Below are positions 1-7,372 of a stretch of 64,000 nt of DNA, one piece after another; positions within the stretch are counted from its first letter, which is position 1; each line of letters begins with the position of its first letter. The notes beneath the pieces were generated by a model. That model saw only the letters and a program-made list of their open reading frames with translations, searched no databases and had not been told where the DNA came from. The position numbers and the translations under genes are program-made. This DNA is from Polaromonas sp. CF318 (GTDB lineage: Bacteria > Pseudomonadota > Gammaproteobacteria > Burkholderiales > Burkholderiaceae_C), in NCBI RefSeq assembly GCF_000282655.1, contig NZ_AKIV01000061.1, positions 1-64,000 of the forward strand. The letters run 5' to 3'.

Positions 1-340
1 GGGGGAGCTTGTGGCGGGCCTTGAAAGCCCACTCCAGGGCGGCATAGCCCATCTCAACGGCACTCGGAAAGGGGTGATCCGGCGCCAGTGGATAGTCCAG
101 CGACATCACCACCGCGCCGGCATCGGCCAGCAGCCCGGCCACGCAGGAGCCGCCCTCCAGCGAGCCGCCCACAAAGGCGCCCGCGTGGAAATGCAGCACC
201 AGCGGCGACACGCCCGCGCTGCCGCGGCGGCCATAGAAACGCACGTCCAGCGGCTTTTTCAGCGCAAGCTGGATCTGCTTTTCGACCCACGGGGGGCTGG
301 TTTTGTCGTCGCCTGGCGTGGCGGGCTGCTGGCTTTTCAT
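1..340 (-). CDS. alpha/beta hydrolase, C-terminus cut by window edge
   Basis: The ATG is at 338-340 and 113 codons are visible before the window ends. The visible part reads as the N-terminal half of a hormone-sensitive-lipase-like (fold-3) esterase. HFHAG at residues 50-54 stands where the family has its oxyanion-hole HGGG, and DYPLAPDHPFP follows at residues 82-92, matching the family's DYRLAPEHPFP. The nucleophile GDSAGG region lies outside the window. It is divergent from the LysR gene at 822 and separated from it by 481 bp, so LysR control is plausible. There is no signal peptide, so the enzyme is probably cytoplasmic. The substrate is unknown. Confidence 0.8.
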   Translation of the reverse strand, partial: MKSQQPATPGDDKTSPPWVEKQIQLALKKPLDVRFYGRRGSAGVSPLVLHFHAGAFVGGSLEGGSCVAGLLADAGAVVMSLDYPLAPDHPFPSAVEMGYAALEWAFKARHKLP

Positions 341-821
341 CGTCGTGAACCGCGTAGGGCTCCGGTTTGTTGCAATGCAGCAGAAGATACGCCCGGGGTG
401 TCACTTAATAAATAGCCGTTCTGTTTATTCTTTATTTCACCAGTGCAACAATCGAGGGTATGCCTGTGCCCCCCACGCTGTCGTACCGGGCAATTTGCCG
501 CGCAAGCCCCTGCCCGCTTCATTGCCGCGACTTGAGGCTTGGGACGCGAAGTGTGGGCCTTGCCCCCATGGCAGGGTCCACAGACCTCGGGAAAACCCGG
601 ACACGACCAAGGGCTATTTGGCGGCCGTCACGGGAAGCCGCCATGATGGTCACAATCGCCCCTCGCAGTTCCCCCGCGGATCTCTGTTCACGGACCTCCC
701 CGGCTTTTCCCAGGACCCTCGCGGCCATCCACCGCCGGGGGATGAGGCAGCAGGCCTACCGGCCCGCGGCGCCTCAAATGCATTGACAGACCCTTACCAG
801 GACCACAGGACAGGACTTTTC
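341..821. other. 481-bp divergent intergenic region, no gene seen
   Basis: This region separates the alpha/beta hydrolase from the LysR gene. Short reading frames cross it, but none has a recognisable domain, a convincing ribosome binding site or consistent codon bias. The part next to the hydrolase (about 400-440) is AT-rich and carries an AATAAA/TTTATT inverted repeat. A TTGACA hexamer lies at 783-788, ahead of the LysR start, but no good -10 sequence follows at the right distance. The rest shows nothing I can name. Confidence 0.5.
407..429. promoter_or_regulatory. candidate LysR operator (inverted repeat)
   Basis: AATAAA at 407-412 and TTTATT at 424-429 form a perfect 6-bp inverted repeat with an 11-bp spacer. 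It lies 67 bp upstream of the hydrolase start, in the only AT-rich part of the divergent region. The T-N11-A-type geometry suits a LysR-type regulator, and such a regulator is encoded next door. AT-rich repeats arise easily by chance, so this is a candidate only. Confidence 0.35.
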
Positions 822-1793
822 ATGGACAAGTTTTCCGCAATGCAGGCCTTTGTACGGGTCGTGGAAGCCGGCACCTTCACCAAGGCCGCCGATTCCATGG
901 GCATGCCCAAGCCGACCGTGACGCGGCTGATCCAGACGCTGGAGCAGTCGCTGGACACCAAGCTGCTCAACCGCACCACACGCAAGGTCACGGTCACGGC
1001 CGACGGCGCGGCCTACTACGAACGCGCCGGCCGCCTGCTCGGCGAGATGGAAGAGCTCGAATCGAGCATGTCGCGCGCCAAGGCCAGCCCGCGCGGCCGG
1101 CTCAAGGTGGACATCCCCTCCTCCCTGGGCATGGCAGTGGTGATCCCGGCCCTGCCGGATTTTTATGCGCGCTACCCCGACATCCAGCTGGAGCTGGGTG
1201 TGAGCGACCGCCCCATAGACATCCTGGCCGAAAACGTGGACTGCGTGATACGCGGCGGCGAGATCACCGACCAGTCGCTGGTGGCACGCCGCATCGGCGA
1301 GTTCTATTTGATGTCCTGCGCCTCGCCGGCTTATCTCAAGCGCCATGGAACACCGCAACATCCGCAGGAACTCGCGCATGGGCACAGGCTGATCCGCTAT
1401 GTATCGCCGCGCGACGGCAAGCTCTACGGCGTGACGCTGCACAAGGACGGCGAAATGGTGGAGGTCGAGGGCTACCACCAGCTCTCTGTCAACGATTCGA
1501 ACGCCGGCGTGGCGGCGGCGCTGGCCGGCCTGGGCATCCTGCAGACGGTCACCTTCCTGGTACAGCAGCACATCAGCAGCGGCGCGCTGGAGCCGCTGTT
1601 CAACGGCTGGTGCTCCGCGGCCAAGCCGATTCACGTGGTCTACCCGCCGAACCGCCACCTGAGCAACAAGGTGCGCGTCTTTGTCGACTGGATCGCCGAC
1701 CTGTTCGCCAGGCACGACCTGATCCAGCGCAAGAGCAGCCTGCCGGGGCGCGCCGCGCGCGCACAGCCCGTTGCCGAAGCGCTGGTCGAGTAG
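822..1793 (+). CDS. LysR family transcriptional regulator
   Basis: The 323-residue product has the typical LysR length. Residues 1-60 form the winged helix-turn-helix (MDKFSAMQAFVRVVEAGTFT, then AADSMGMPKPTVTRLIQTLE), and a PBP-like effector domain follows from about residue 90. The frame stays open far upstream, but protein similarity begins only at ATG 822, which gives the standard LysR N-terminus. It belongs to the group with MDKFxAMxxFVRVVExGSF openings, which often controls neighbouring oxidoreductase or hydrolase genes. It is divergent from the alpha/beta hydrolase at 1-340, its most likely target. The effector is unknown. Confidence 0.92.
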   Translation: MDKFSAMQAFVRVVEAGTFTKAADSMGMPKPTVTRLIQTLEQSLDTKLLNRTTRKVTVTADGAAYYERAGRLLGEMEELESSMSRAKASPRGRLKVDIPSSLGMAVVIPALPDFYARYPDIQLELGVSDRPIDILAENVDCVIRGGEITDQSLVARRIGEFYLMSCASPAYLKRHGTPQHPQELAHGHRLIRYVSPRDGKLYGVTLHKDGEMVEVEGYHQLSVNDSNAGVAAALAGLGILQTVTFLVQQHISSGALEPLFNGWCSAAKPIHVVYPPNRHLSNKVRVFVDWIADLFARHDLIQRKSSLPGRAARAQPVAEALVE

Positions 1794-1916
1794 CCGCCGC
1801 CCCGGCCCGGCATCTCCTACAGACGGCGTCACTGACAGCCTACAGCGCAAGCGGCATTCGCCGATTAAGGTTAAGGCCTGTCCGAACCGTCCTGCACTGC
1901 TTGCGAAAGACCTCAC

Positions 1917-2117
1917 ATGCCAAGATTAAAAGCCCCAGCGCCCGATGCCGAAAGCCGCAAGGCACTGGAGCAGCGGGCACGGGAAGCCGTGTTGCCCACA
2001 CCGCCCCGGCAAAAAGGGCGCTGGCCCTTTCCCGTCACCGATGACCAGCCCGCGGGCGAAGCCGGCGACAGCCAGCGCGAATCGCCGGACGGTACACCGG
2101 CCCGCAAATCCGACTAG
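1917..2117 (+). CDS. small hypothetical protein (66 aa)
   Basis: This short frame encodes a hydrophilic, proline- and charge-rich peptide with no recognisable domain, signal peptide or membrane segment. It follows the LysR gene by 123 bp and ends at the 3' end of the convergent DUF808 gene, overlapping its stop region by 4 bp. A weak purine stretch (GAAAGA) precedes the ATG. Codon use looks normal for this genome, and it resembles other short Comamonadaceae orphan proteins, but I cannot exclude a spurious frame. Confidence 0.4.
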   Translation: MPRLKAPAPDAESRKALEQRAREAVLPTPPRQKGRWPFPVTDDQPAGEAGDSQRESPDGTPARKSD

Positions 2118-3049
2118 GAGCGCGGCTTCAGGCGTTTGGCCAAGCTGACCAGCAGCAGCACCAGCGCGCCCGCCACCAGGCCGACCAGCGCATCCATCAA
2201 CAGCGGCGTGAGCGCGGCCAGGAATGCGCCGGCACCGGTTGCCACTTGCTGCGTGAGCGCTTCAATGAAGTGGTGCAAGGGCGCGAAGCCGTGCGTGAGT
2301 ATGCCGCCGCCCACCAGGAACATCGCGGCCGTGCCGGCCAGCGACAGCCCCTTCATGAGCCAGGGCGCGGCCCACAGGATCGCCCGCCCCCCGCGTCGCT
2401 GCAGGCGCGGCCAGGCACCCTCGCCCGTGCGCTGGCTCAGGTAAAGCCCGCCGTCGTCGAGCTTGACGATGCCGGCCACCAGACCGTACACGCCGACCGT
2501 CATGGCCACGGCAATCCCGCAGAGCACCGCCACCTGCGTCACAAAGGGGCTGGCCTGCACCGTGCCCAGCGTGATCGCGATGATCTCGGCAGACAGGATG
2601 AAGTCGGTGCGCACCGCGCCCTTGATCTTGTCCTTTTCCAGCGCCACCAGGTCCACCGCGGGATTGGACAGCGCGGCAGCCAGCGCCTCGTGTTCGGCGG
2701 CCTGCTCGTGCGCGCTGTGCATGAATTTGTGCGCGAGTTTTTCAAAGCCCTCGTAACAAAGAAAAGCGCCGCCCACCATCAACAGCGGCGTCACCGCCCA
2801 GGGCGCGAAAGCGCTGATGGCCAGCGCCGTCGGCACCAGGATGGCCTTGTTGATGAAGGAGCCCCTGGCCACGGCCCAGACCACCGGCAGCTCGCGATCG
2901 GCCTTGACGCCGGCAACCTGCTGGGCATTGAGCGCCAGGTCATCGCCGAGTACGCCGGCGGTTTTTTTGGCGGCGACTTTGGAAAGCAGCGCCACGTCGT
3001 CGAGCACGGTGGCGATGTCGTCAATCAATGCAAGCAGGCTGCTGGCCAT
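2114..3049 (-). CDS. DUF808 family membrane protein (YedI-like)
   Basis: The 311-residue product matches the DUF808/YedI family from start to end. It opens with MASSLLALIDDIATVLDDVA and continues with the conserved KTAGVLGDDLALNAQQV stretch. Hydrophobic segments at about residues 65-100, 155-215 and 225-305 suggest a polytopic inner-membrane protein. The family's biochemical role is not established, though members are often linked to stress. The gene stands alone on the minus strand. A DUF883 gene, also membrane- and stress-related, lies upstream behind a terminator hairpin at 3177-3200. Confidence 0.88.
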   Translation of the reverse strand: MASSLLALIDDIATVLDDVALLSKVAAKKTAGVLGDDLALNAQQVAGVKADRELPVVWAVARGSFINKAILVPTALAISAFAPWAVTPLLMVGGAFLCYEGFEKLAHKFMHSAHEQAAEHEALAAALSNPAVDLVALEKDKIKGAVRTDFILSAEIIAITLGTVQASPFVTQVAVLCGIAVAMTVGVYGLVAGIVKLDDGGLYLSQRTGEGAWPRLQRRGGRAILWAAPWLMKGLSLAGTAAMFLVGGGILTHGFAPLHHFIEALTQQVATGAGAFLAALTPLLMDALVGLVAGALVLLLVSLAKRLKPRS

Positions 3050-3176
3050 GGTGTTCTTTTCGTCAGGGCTGCGGCGTCGGATCGCAGCAATGTGGAAGAG
3101 GCATCCGGCGCGTGGTGTCGTATTTATGGCGCCGAGGAAGAGCCGCCACTTTACCCAACTTCCACGACGGCAAAAG

Positions 3177-3200
3177 AAAAGCCGCCCGCAGGCGGCTTTT
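3177..3200. terminator. Rho-independent terminator hairpin
   Basis: AAAAGCCGCC and GGCGGCTTTT form a perfect 10-bp inverted repeat around a CGCA loop, giving a GC-rich stem with an A/T tract on each side. It lies 29 bp downstream of the DUF883 stop on the minus strand. In that direction the stem ends in a run of U, so it should terminate that transcript. The symmetry would also allow termination on the plus strand. Confidence 0.8.
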
Positions 3201-3228
3201 CCGGATGATTTCCGTCAGGAGCACTGGC

Positions 3229-3564
3229 TCAGCGCGCGGTCAATCGTCCCAGGATAAAGCCCAGGGCCAGGGCCGCGCCCACGGCTTCCAGCGGCCTTTC
3301 CTGCACCCAGGATTTCGAGACTTCCAGCGCATGCGCAGGCGCCTCGCTGATGCGGCGCGTCTGGTCGGCAAAACGGTCGGCCACGCTGCTGGCGGTGCCC
3401 GCGAGCTTGTCGACACCCTGGTGCGCCGCCGAGGAAGCGCGGTCCACCGCGCTGCGTGCCGGATCGGCCACCTTGTCGATGCCGCTGTGAAGCGCCGCGC
3501 CGGCGGACTCGACACCGCGCTGGATGGGATTGCCGCCGGCGGGTGATGCTGTGGTTTTGTCCAT
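3229..3564 (-). CDS. DUF883 (ElaB/YqjD/YgaM-type) membrane-anchored protein
   Basis: The 111-residue product has a long Ala-rich amphipathic helical region (about 20-85) with repeated VADPARSAVDRASSAAHQG-like heptads. It ends in the conserved DUF883 tail RPLEAVGAALALGFILGRL (about 90-110), a single hydrophobic anchor with an arginine cap. E. coli homologues are inner-membrane proteins that bind stationary-phase ribosomes. I chose the ATG at 3562-3564 because a GA-rich ribosome site (AAGAAG) precedes it; an upstream in-frame ATG would add nine unconserved residues. The gene is probably stationary-phase or stress induced, judging from the family. Confidence 0.8.
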   Translation of the reverse strand: MDKTTASPAGGNPIQRGVESAGAALHSGIDKVADPARSAVDRASSAAHQGVDKLAGTASSVADRFADQTRRISEAPAHALEVSKSWVQERPLEAVGAALALGFILGRLTAR

Positions 3565-3846
3565 GGTGCTTCTTTCAAAAATATTCCACAAAATACGGAT
3601 GTCGCGTTGCCGGTGGCATAGGCCATCAAAAGATCATCCGGCGCGTCCGACCACTGTAGGCACAACCCAGGCAGCGGGCTGTGCGCGGCCGGACAGGCTG
3701 CATGTAGGACAAGGGAGTGTTGCAAGGCCCGGCCGGCTGTCGGACCGGGCTGACAGGAGAACGGTCACTTGGCTTGGCGGGCCGCGCCATACAGGCCCGC
3801 ATCATCAAGGCCTGACCAAACCTCATCCGGACCCAAGGAGAGTTTC

Positions 3847-4023
3847 ATGTCCAGGAATGCAAGACGCACCCCAAAATCCCGCCTGAGCGACAACGGCCAG
3901 CCCCGCTACGGCCCACCCGAAGAAGCCGCCGAAGACGACGAAGGCCTGGAGTTGCCGGTGGAACCCGATGAGGGGACGCCGCTCATTCCGGATGATGAGC
4001 GGGTCGTCAATGTGCCTTCATAA
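3847..4023 (+). CDS. small acidic hypothetical protein (58 aa)
   Basis: The start ATG at 3847 has a near-perfect AAGGAG ribosome site just upstream. The 58-residue product has a basic, Arg/Lys-rich N-terminus (MSRNARRTPKSRLSD) and a strongly acidic C-terminal half that ends in EGTPLIPDDERVVNVPS. The length and the ending look like a conserved orphan of Comamonadaceae, but that is recollection and has not been checked. There is no membrane segment. It is convergent with the GNAT gene at 4096. The function is unknown. Confidence 0.65.
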   Translation: MSRNARRTPKSRLSDNGQPRYGPPEEAAEDDEGLELPVEPDEGTPLIPDDERVVNVPS

Positions 4024-4060
4024 GGTCGGGATTTTCCGCTCCCTGTCCTCTGCTAGGCTT

Positions 4061-4084
4061 GCTGGCCACCAGGACCCGGCCAGC
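4061..4084. terminator. weak terminator-like hairpin between convergent genes
   Basis: GCTGGCC (4061-4067) and GGCCAGC (4078-4084) form a 7-bp stem with a 10-nt loop in the short space between the convergent 58-aa gene and the GNAT gene. Neither side has a clear T run, so intrinsic termination is uncertain. Confidence 0.3.
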
Positions 4085-4095
4085 AGGACTCAAAC

Positions 4096-4617
4096 TCAAT
4101 CAACCAGGCGCTTGAGCCGAATCTCCTCAAGCTTGGCGCTGCCAAACGCCACCGTCTTGAGGGAGGGCATCTCCCTCTTGAAGCCGGCGGCGTGTTCATA
4201 AAACGCCAAGGCCCGTTCATTGCGCAACAGCACCCACAGCGTGACCTGGGTGCAGCCTTCATCCTTCAGGCCTTCACGCGCACCGTCCCAGAGGGCCAGG
4301 CCGGCGCCTTTGCGCCAGTGATCGGGGTGGACGTACAGAGCCCAGATTTCGCCGACGGTGGATTTGGTGCCGGCGTCACGTGAGCGGTCAAAGCCGACAA
4401 AACCCACGACCTGTTCGCCTTCGGTGGCCACCAGCAGTTGCGGTTCGCTGAATTCGATGGCTTCGCGCCAGTAGGCCTGGCGTTTTTCGACGGTGATCTT
4501 GGCCAGATAGTCCTCGGGCAGGAGGTCCTTGTAGGCGGCTTGCCAGGTGGCGACATGGATTTCGGCGATGGCTTTGGCATCGCGGGACGTGGCAGGACGG
4601 ATGGAGTAACTGGACAT
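4096..4617 (-). CDS. GNAT family N-acetyltransferase
   Basis: The 173-residue product is a single GNAT domain. It begins SIRPATSRDAKAIAEIH, has the acetyl-CoA-binding core VGEIWALYVHPDHWRKGAGLAL (about 93-114, with the R/Q-x-x-G-x-G/A pattern as RKGAGLA), and ends ERALAFYEHAAGFKRE. I chose the ATG at 4615-4617 because the upstream extension is low-complexity noise. The acceptor substrate is unknown. The length fits small-molecule or protein N-acetyltransferases of the RimI-like/YhbS-like groups. It shares a short divergent promoter region with the gene at 4800. Confidence 0.85.
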   Translation of the reverse strand: MSSYSIRPATSRDAKAIAEIHVATWQAAYKDLLPEDYLAKITVEKRQAYWREAIEFSEPQLLVATEGEQVVGFVGFDRSRDAGTKSTVGEIWALYVHPDHWRKGAGLALWDGAREGLKDEGCTQVTLWVLLRNERALAFYEHAAGFKREMPSLKTVAFGSAKLEEIRLKRLVD

Positions 4618-4799
4618 GAAAAATCGGGGGGTTTGTTCTGGGGGTCGAAAAAAAAATCCGGCGGAGCGGAATTGTCGCCCAAATTGCCGCCCAGGCGGCA
4701 ATACATTGACCCACGCCCGCCGAACGGCGCGCCGATGGCCGGAAGCGGCCGGACCTCGGGTACATTCGGCGCACCATAACCCTTACAAGTGCTCGCACC

Positions 4800-5396
4800 A
4801 TGGCCCAACGCCTTCAGTTTCCCCTGCAAATGTCTTTCAAGCTCATGGCGTTTGCGCCGCAGTTCCTGGTCAAGGACGCCCGCGACCAGCCGGTGGCATA
4901 TGTCAAACAGAAACTCTTCAAGCTCAAGGAAGCCATCTCGGTGTTCACCAACGAGAAGCAGGACCAGTTGCTGCACCAGATCAAGGCCGACCGGGTCATC
5001 GATTTTTCGGCGCTGTACCACTTCACCGATCACCAGGGTGCGGCGCTGGGCGGCATCAAGCGGCGCGGCATGCGCTCCATGTGGCGGGCCGGTTTTGAGG
5101 TGCTGGACAACGGCATCACGCTTTTCAGCATCAATGAAAAAAGCGTGACGACGCGTTTCCTGGACGGGCTCTTCAGCCAGATTCCCCTGATCGGGATTTT
5201 CTCGGGCTATGTGTTCCACCCGGCCTACCAGGTCACCCGGCCCGACGGCACGCTGGTGGCCGAACTCACCAAGCAACCCGCCCTATTTGAGGGCCGGTTC
5301 GCCGCTGCGCAGATGGCGCCGTTCAATGAGCGCGAGGAGCAGCAATTGCTGCTAGCCCTGATGACGGTGCTGCTGCTCGAGCGCATGCGCGGCTGA
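4800..5396 (+). CDS. conserved hypothetical protein, possible LURP-one/Tubby-like fold
   Basis: The 198-residue product has alternating short beta-strand-like segments, for example PQFLVKDARDQPVAYVKQKL and HPAYQVTRPDGTLVAELTK. These resemble LOR/YxjI (Tubby C-terminal-like) proteins, which are phospholipid or ligand binding beta-barrels. That assignment is tentative. A hydrophobic stretch near residues 125-140 (FSQIPLIGIFSGYVF) could be buried or could touch the membrane. The gene lies 28 bp upstream of the ferredoxin-like gene, so the two are probably co-transcribed. Confidence 0.6.
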   Translation: MAQRLQFPLQMSFKLMAFAPQFLVKDARDQPVAYVKQKLFKLKEAISVFTNEKQDQLLHQIKADRVIDFSALYHFTDHQGAALGGIKRRGMRSMWRAGFEVLDNGITLFSINEKSVTTRFLDGLFSQIPLIGIFSGYVFHPAYQVTRPDGTLVAELTKQPALFEGRFAAAQMAPFNEREEQQLLLALMTVLLLERMRG

Positions 5397-5423
5397 GGCG
5401 AACGCCACCGCGAACAGACGGCC

Positions 5424-5735
5424 ATGGACGACGAAACCCAAGCTGGCAAGCCCGCCGCCGCGCCGGTGTTCAGCGCCCGGCTGGACCCGGAGGGAGCGCG
5501 CTTCAGCGCCTCGCCGTCCCTGCCCCTTCTTCAGTCGGCGCTCCTGGCCGGCGTGGCCATGGACAGCTCCTGCCGCAACGGCACCTGCCGCACCTGCATC
5601 CGCCGGCTGGCCAGCGGGCAGGTCGCCTACCGCATCGAATGGCCGGGCCTGAGCGCCGAGGAAAAAGCCGCAGGCTACATCCTGCCCTGCGTGGCCTACC
5701 CGCTGTCGGATGTGGTGATCGCGCCGGCCGACTGA
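5424..5735 (+). CDS. 2Fe-2S ferredoxin-like protein
   Basis: The 103-residue protein carries a plant-type [2Fe-2S] domain. The ligands are Cys50, Cys55 and Cys58 (CRNGTCRTC) and Cys89 (LPCVAYP), which is the C-x4-C-x2-C...C pattern. It is free-standing, with no fused reductase domain, so it should act as a soluble electron carrier for an unidentified partner. It follows the 198-aa hypothetical gene closely and is convergent with the GNAT gene at 5744. Confidence 0.82.
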   Translation: MDDETQAGKPAAAPVFSARLDPEGARFSASPSLPLLQSALLAGVAMDSSCRNGTCRTCIRRLASGQVAYRIEWPGLSAEEKAAGYILPCVAYPLSDVVIAPAD

Positions 5736-5743
5736 GAGCAGCG

Positions 5744-6343
5744 CTAAACGGCCTGGGCCACGGGCCGGCCTCCGGGTGATGCCGCGCCCTCGCCGAGCAC
5801 GCGCTGCATCAGCACCGTGTCCACCCACTCACCGAATTTGTAGCCGACGCAAGCCAGCGTGCCGACGCGCGCAAAGCCCTGCGCCTCGTGCACCCGCAAG
5901 GACCCCGTGTTCGCGCTGTTGCCGACCACCGCCACCATCTGCCGGAAGCCGCGCTGTTCGCACTCGCTGATCAGCTCGCGCAGCAAGGCGCTGCCAACGC
6001 CGGTCTGGCGCATGCCGGGCGCGACGTAAATCGAATCCTCCACGGTATGCCGGTAGGCCGGCCGCGCACGCCAGGCGCTGCCATAGGCATAACCCACCAC
6101 CTCGCCGCCCTGCTGCGCCACCAGGTAGGGATAGCCGCCGCGCAGGATGTCGGCGCGGCGCGAGCGCATCTGCTCCACGGTGGGCGGCTCGAGTTCGAAG
6201 GTGGCCAGGTTGGTCGCCACGTAGTGGGCGTAGATGGCCTGGATCGCCACGGTGTCGCTCTCGGTGCAGGGGCGGATGGAAAGCGCGCCGGCCATGGGAC
6301 TGGCGCAGGGCGCGAGGGGAGTCTGTGAAGAAAAATGCTGCAT
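5744..6343 (-). CDS. GNAT acetyltransferase, phosphinothricin/methionine-sulfoximine type
   Basis: From residue 25 the sequence follows the Pat/MddA group: LSIRPCTESDTVAIQAIYAHYV, GYAYGSAWRARPAYRHTVEDSIYV, the acetyl-CoA loop RQTGVGSALL, and NSANTGSLRVHEAQGF. Family members acetylate phosphinothricin, methionine sulfoximine or methionine sulfone. The ATG at 6341-6343 gives 199 aa. An ATG at 6293-6295 (183 aa, beginning MAGALSIRP) fits the usual family start equally well, and neither has a clear ribosome site. The gene is divergent from a LysR regulator across a LysR-box-like repeat. Confidence 0.82.
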   Translation of the reverse strand: MQHFSSQTPLAPCASPMAGALSIRPCTESDTVAIQAIYAHYVATNLATFELEPPTVEQMRSRRADILRGGYPYLVAQQGGEVVGYAYGSAWRARPAYRHTVEDSIYVAPGMRQTGVGSALLRELISECEQRGFRQMVAVVGNSANTGSLRVHEAQGFARVGTLACVGYKFGEWVDTVLMQRVLGEGAASPGGRPVAQAV

Positions 6344-6368
6344 GCCGCCATGGTTGCGCAAGGCTCAG

Positions 6369-6394
6369 CATAAGTAAATATGTGAAAACTTATG
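6369..6394. promoter_or_regulatory. LysR-type operator between GNAT and LysR genes
   Basis: CATAAGT (6369-6375) and ACTTATG (6388-6394) form a perfect 7-bp inverted repeat with a 12-bp AT-rich spacer. It contains the T-N11-A core expected of LysR binding sites. It lies between the divergent GNAT and LysR starts and ends 22 bp before the LysR ATG, so one dimer-of-dimers could control both genes. Confidence 0.6.
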
Positions 6395-6416
6395 ATTTTC
6401 ATTAGAATTTCTTTGC

Positions 6417-7301
6417 ATGCTCAACCTGGACCACCTGCGCACCTATGCGCTCATCATCGAAACCGGCAGTTTTTCGGGTGCGGCCGAAAGGCTGGGGCTG
6501 TCGCAACCGGCCATCAGCCTGCAGGTGCGGCAGCTGGAGCAGCGGCTGGGCGTGCGCCTGGTTGAACGCGTGGCGCGCCGGGCCGCGCCCACGCCGGCGG
6601 GGCTGGACCTGCTGGCCGGCATACAGCAGGTCAACACGGCGGTGGACGGCGTGATGGCCGCCATGGCCTCGCATTCGTCCAACGTCGAGGGCCGCGTGAC
6701 GCTGGGGACCGGCGCCACGGCCTGCCTGTACTTGCTGCCGCAAATCCTGCGCTCGCTGCGCAGGCGCTTTCCCAAGCTCAGCGTGGTGGTCAGCACCGGC
6801 AACACGGCAGACTTCGTCAAGGCGGTGGAAGGCAACACCCTGGACCTGGCGCTGGTGACCCTGCCGGTCAAGCGCCGCGCGCTGGTCACCACGCCGCTGC
6901 TGAACGATGAGTTCGTGGCCATCGCCTCCAAGCGCGAAGCGCCGCTGCCCACCAGGATCACGCCGGCCTTCCTGGCCAAACGCGAGCTTGTGCTCTTCGA
7001 ACCGGCGGCCAACACCCGCGTGATCATCGACCAGTGGTTTCGCGATGCCGGCCACGCGCCCCGGCCCGTGATGGAGCTGGGCAGCGTGGAGGCCATCAAG
7101 GAGATGGTGGCCGCCGGCCTGGGCTGCAGCATCCTGCCGGCCATGGCCGTGACCGGCCCGGGCCAGCACCCCGAACTCGTGGTGCACCCGCTCTACCCGC
7201 GGCTGCAAAGAACGCTGGCGCTGGTGATGCGCGGCGACAAGCCGGTGAACAAGGCCTTGCACCAGGTGATCGCCGCAATCGCCCAGCGAACCGGCAACTG
7301 A
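6417..7301 (+). CDS. LysR family transcriptional regulator
   Basis: The 294-residue product has an N-terminal winged helix-turn-helix (MLNLDHLRTYALIIETGSFS, then AAERLGLSQPAISLQVRQLE; residues 1-60) and a type 2 periplasmic-binding-like effector domain from about residue 88. The family acts as tetrameric, effector-dependent regulators. It is divergent from the phosphinothricin-type acetyltransferase, and a CATAAGT/ACTTATG palindrome lies between them, so that gene is the likely target. The effector cannot be told from sequence. Confidence 0.9.
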   Translation: MLNLDHLRTYALIIETGSFSGAAERLGLSQPAISLQVRQLEQRLGVRLVERVARRAAPTPAGLDLLAGIQQVNTAVDGVMAAMASHSSNVEGRVTLGTGATACLYLLPQILRSLRRRFPKLSVVVSTGNTADFVKAVEGNTLDLALVTLPVKRRALVTTPLLNDEFVAIASKREAPLPTRITPAFLAKRELVLFEPAANTRVIIDQWFRDAGHAPRPVMELGSVEAIKEMVAAGLGCSILPAMAVTGPGQHPELVVHPLYPRLQRTLALVMRGDKPVNKALHQVIAAIAQRTGN

Positions 7302-7372
7302 AGGGGCTGCAGCGGCATTCGATACAAAAAACCCGGCCGGCATGTAGCGCGCTGTCAAACAACTGTGCCAGC

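Noticed and set aside
303..821. N-terminal extension of the LysR regulator to a start at 303
   Set aside because: The extra residues are Pro/Arg-rich and unlike any LysR protein. The helix-turn-helix begins exactly at ATG 822.
4266..5276. A 336-codon minus-strand frame running across the GNAT gene and the 198-aa gene
   Set aside because: It overlaps the GNAT gene in another frame and is antisense to the 198-aa gene. Its composition is that of a shadow frame.
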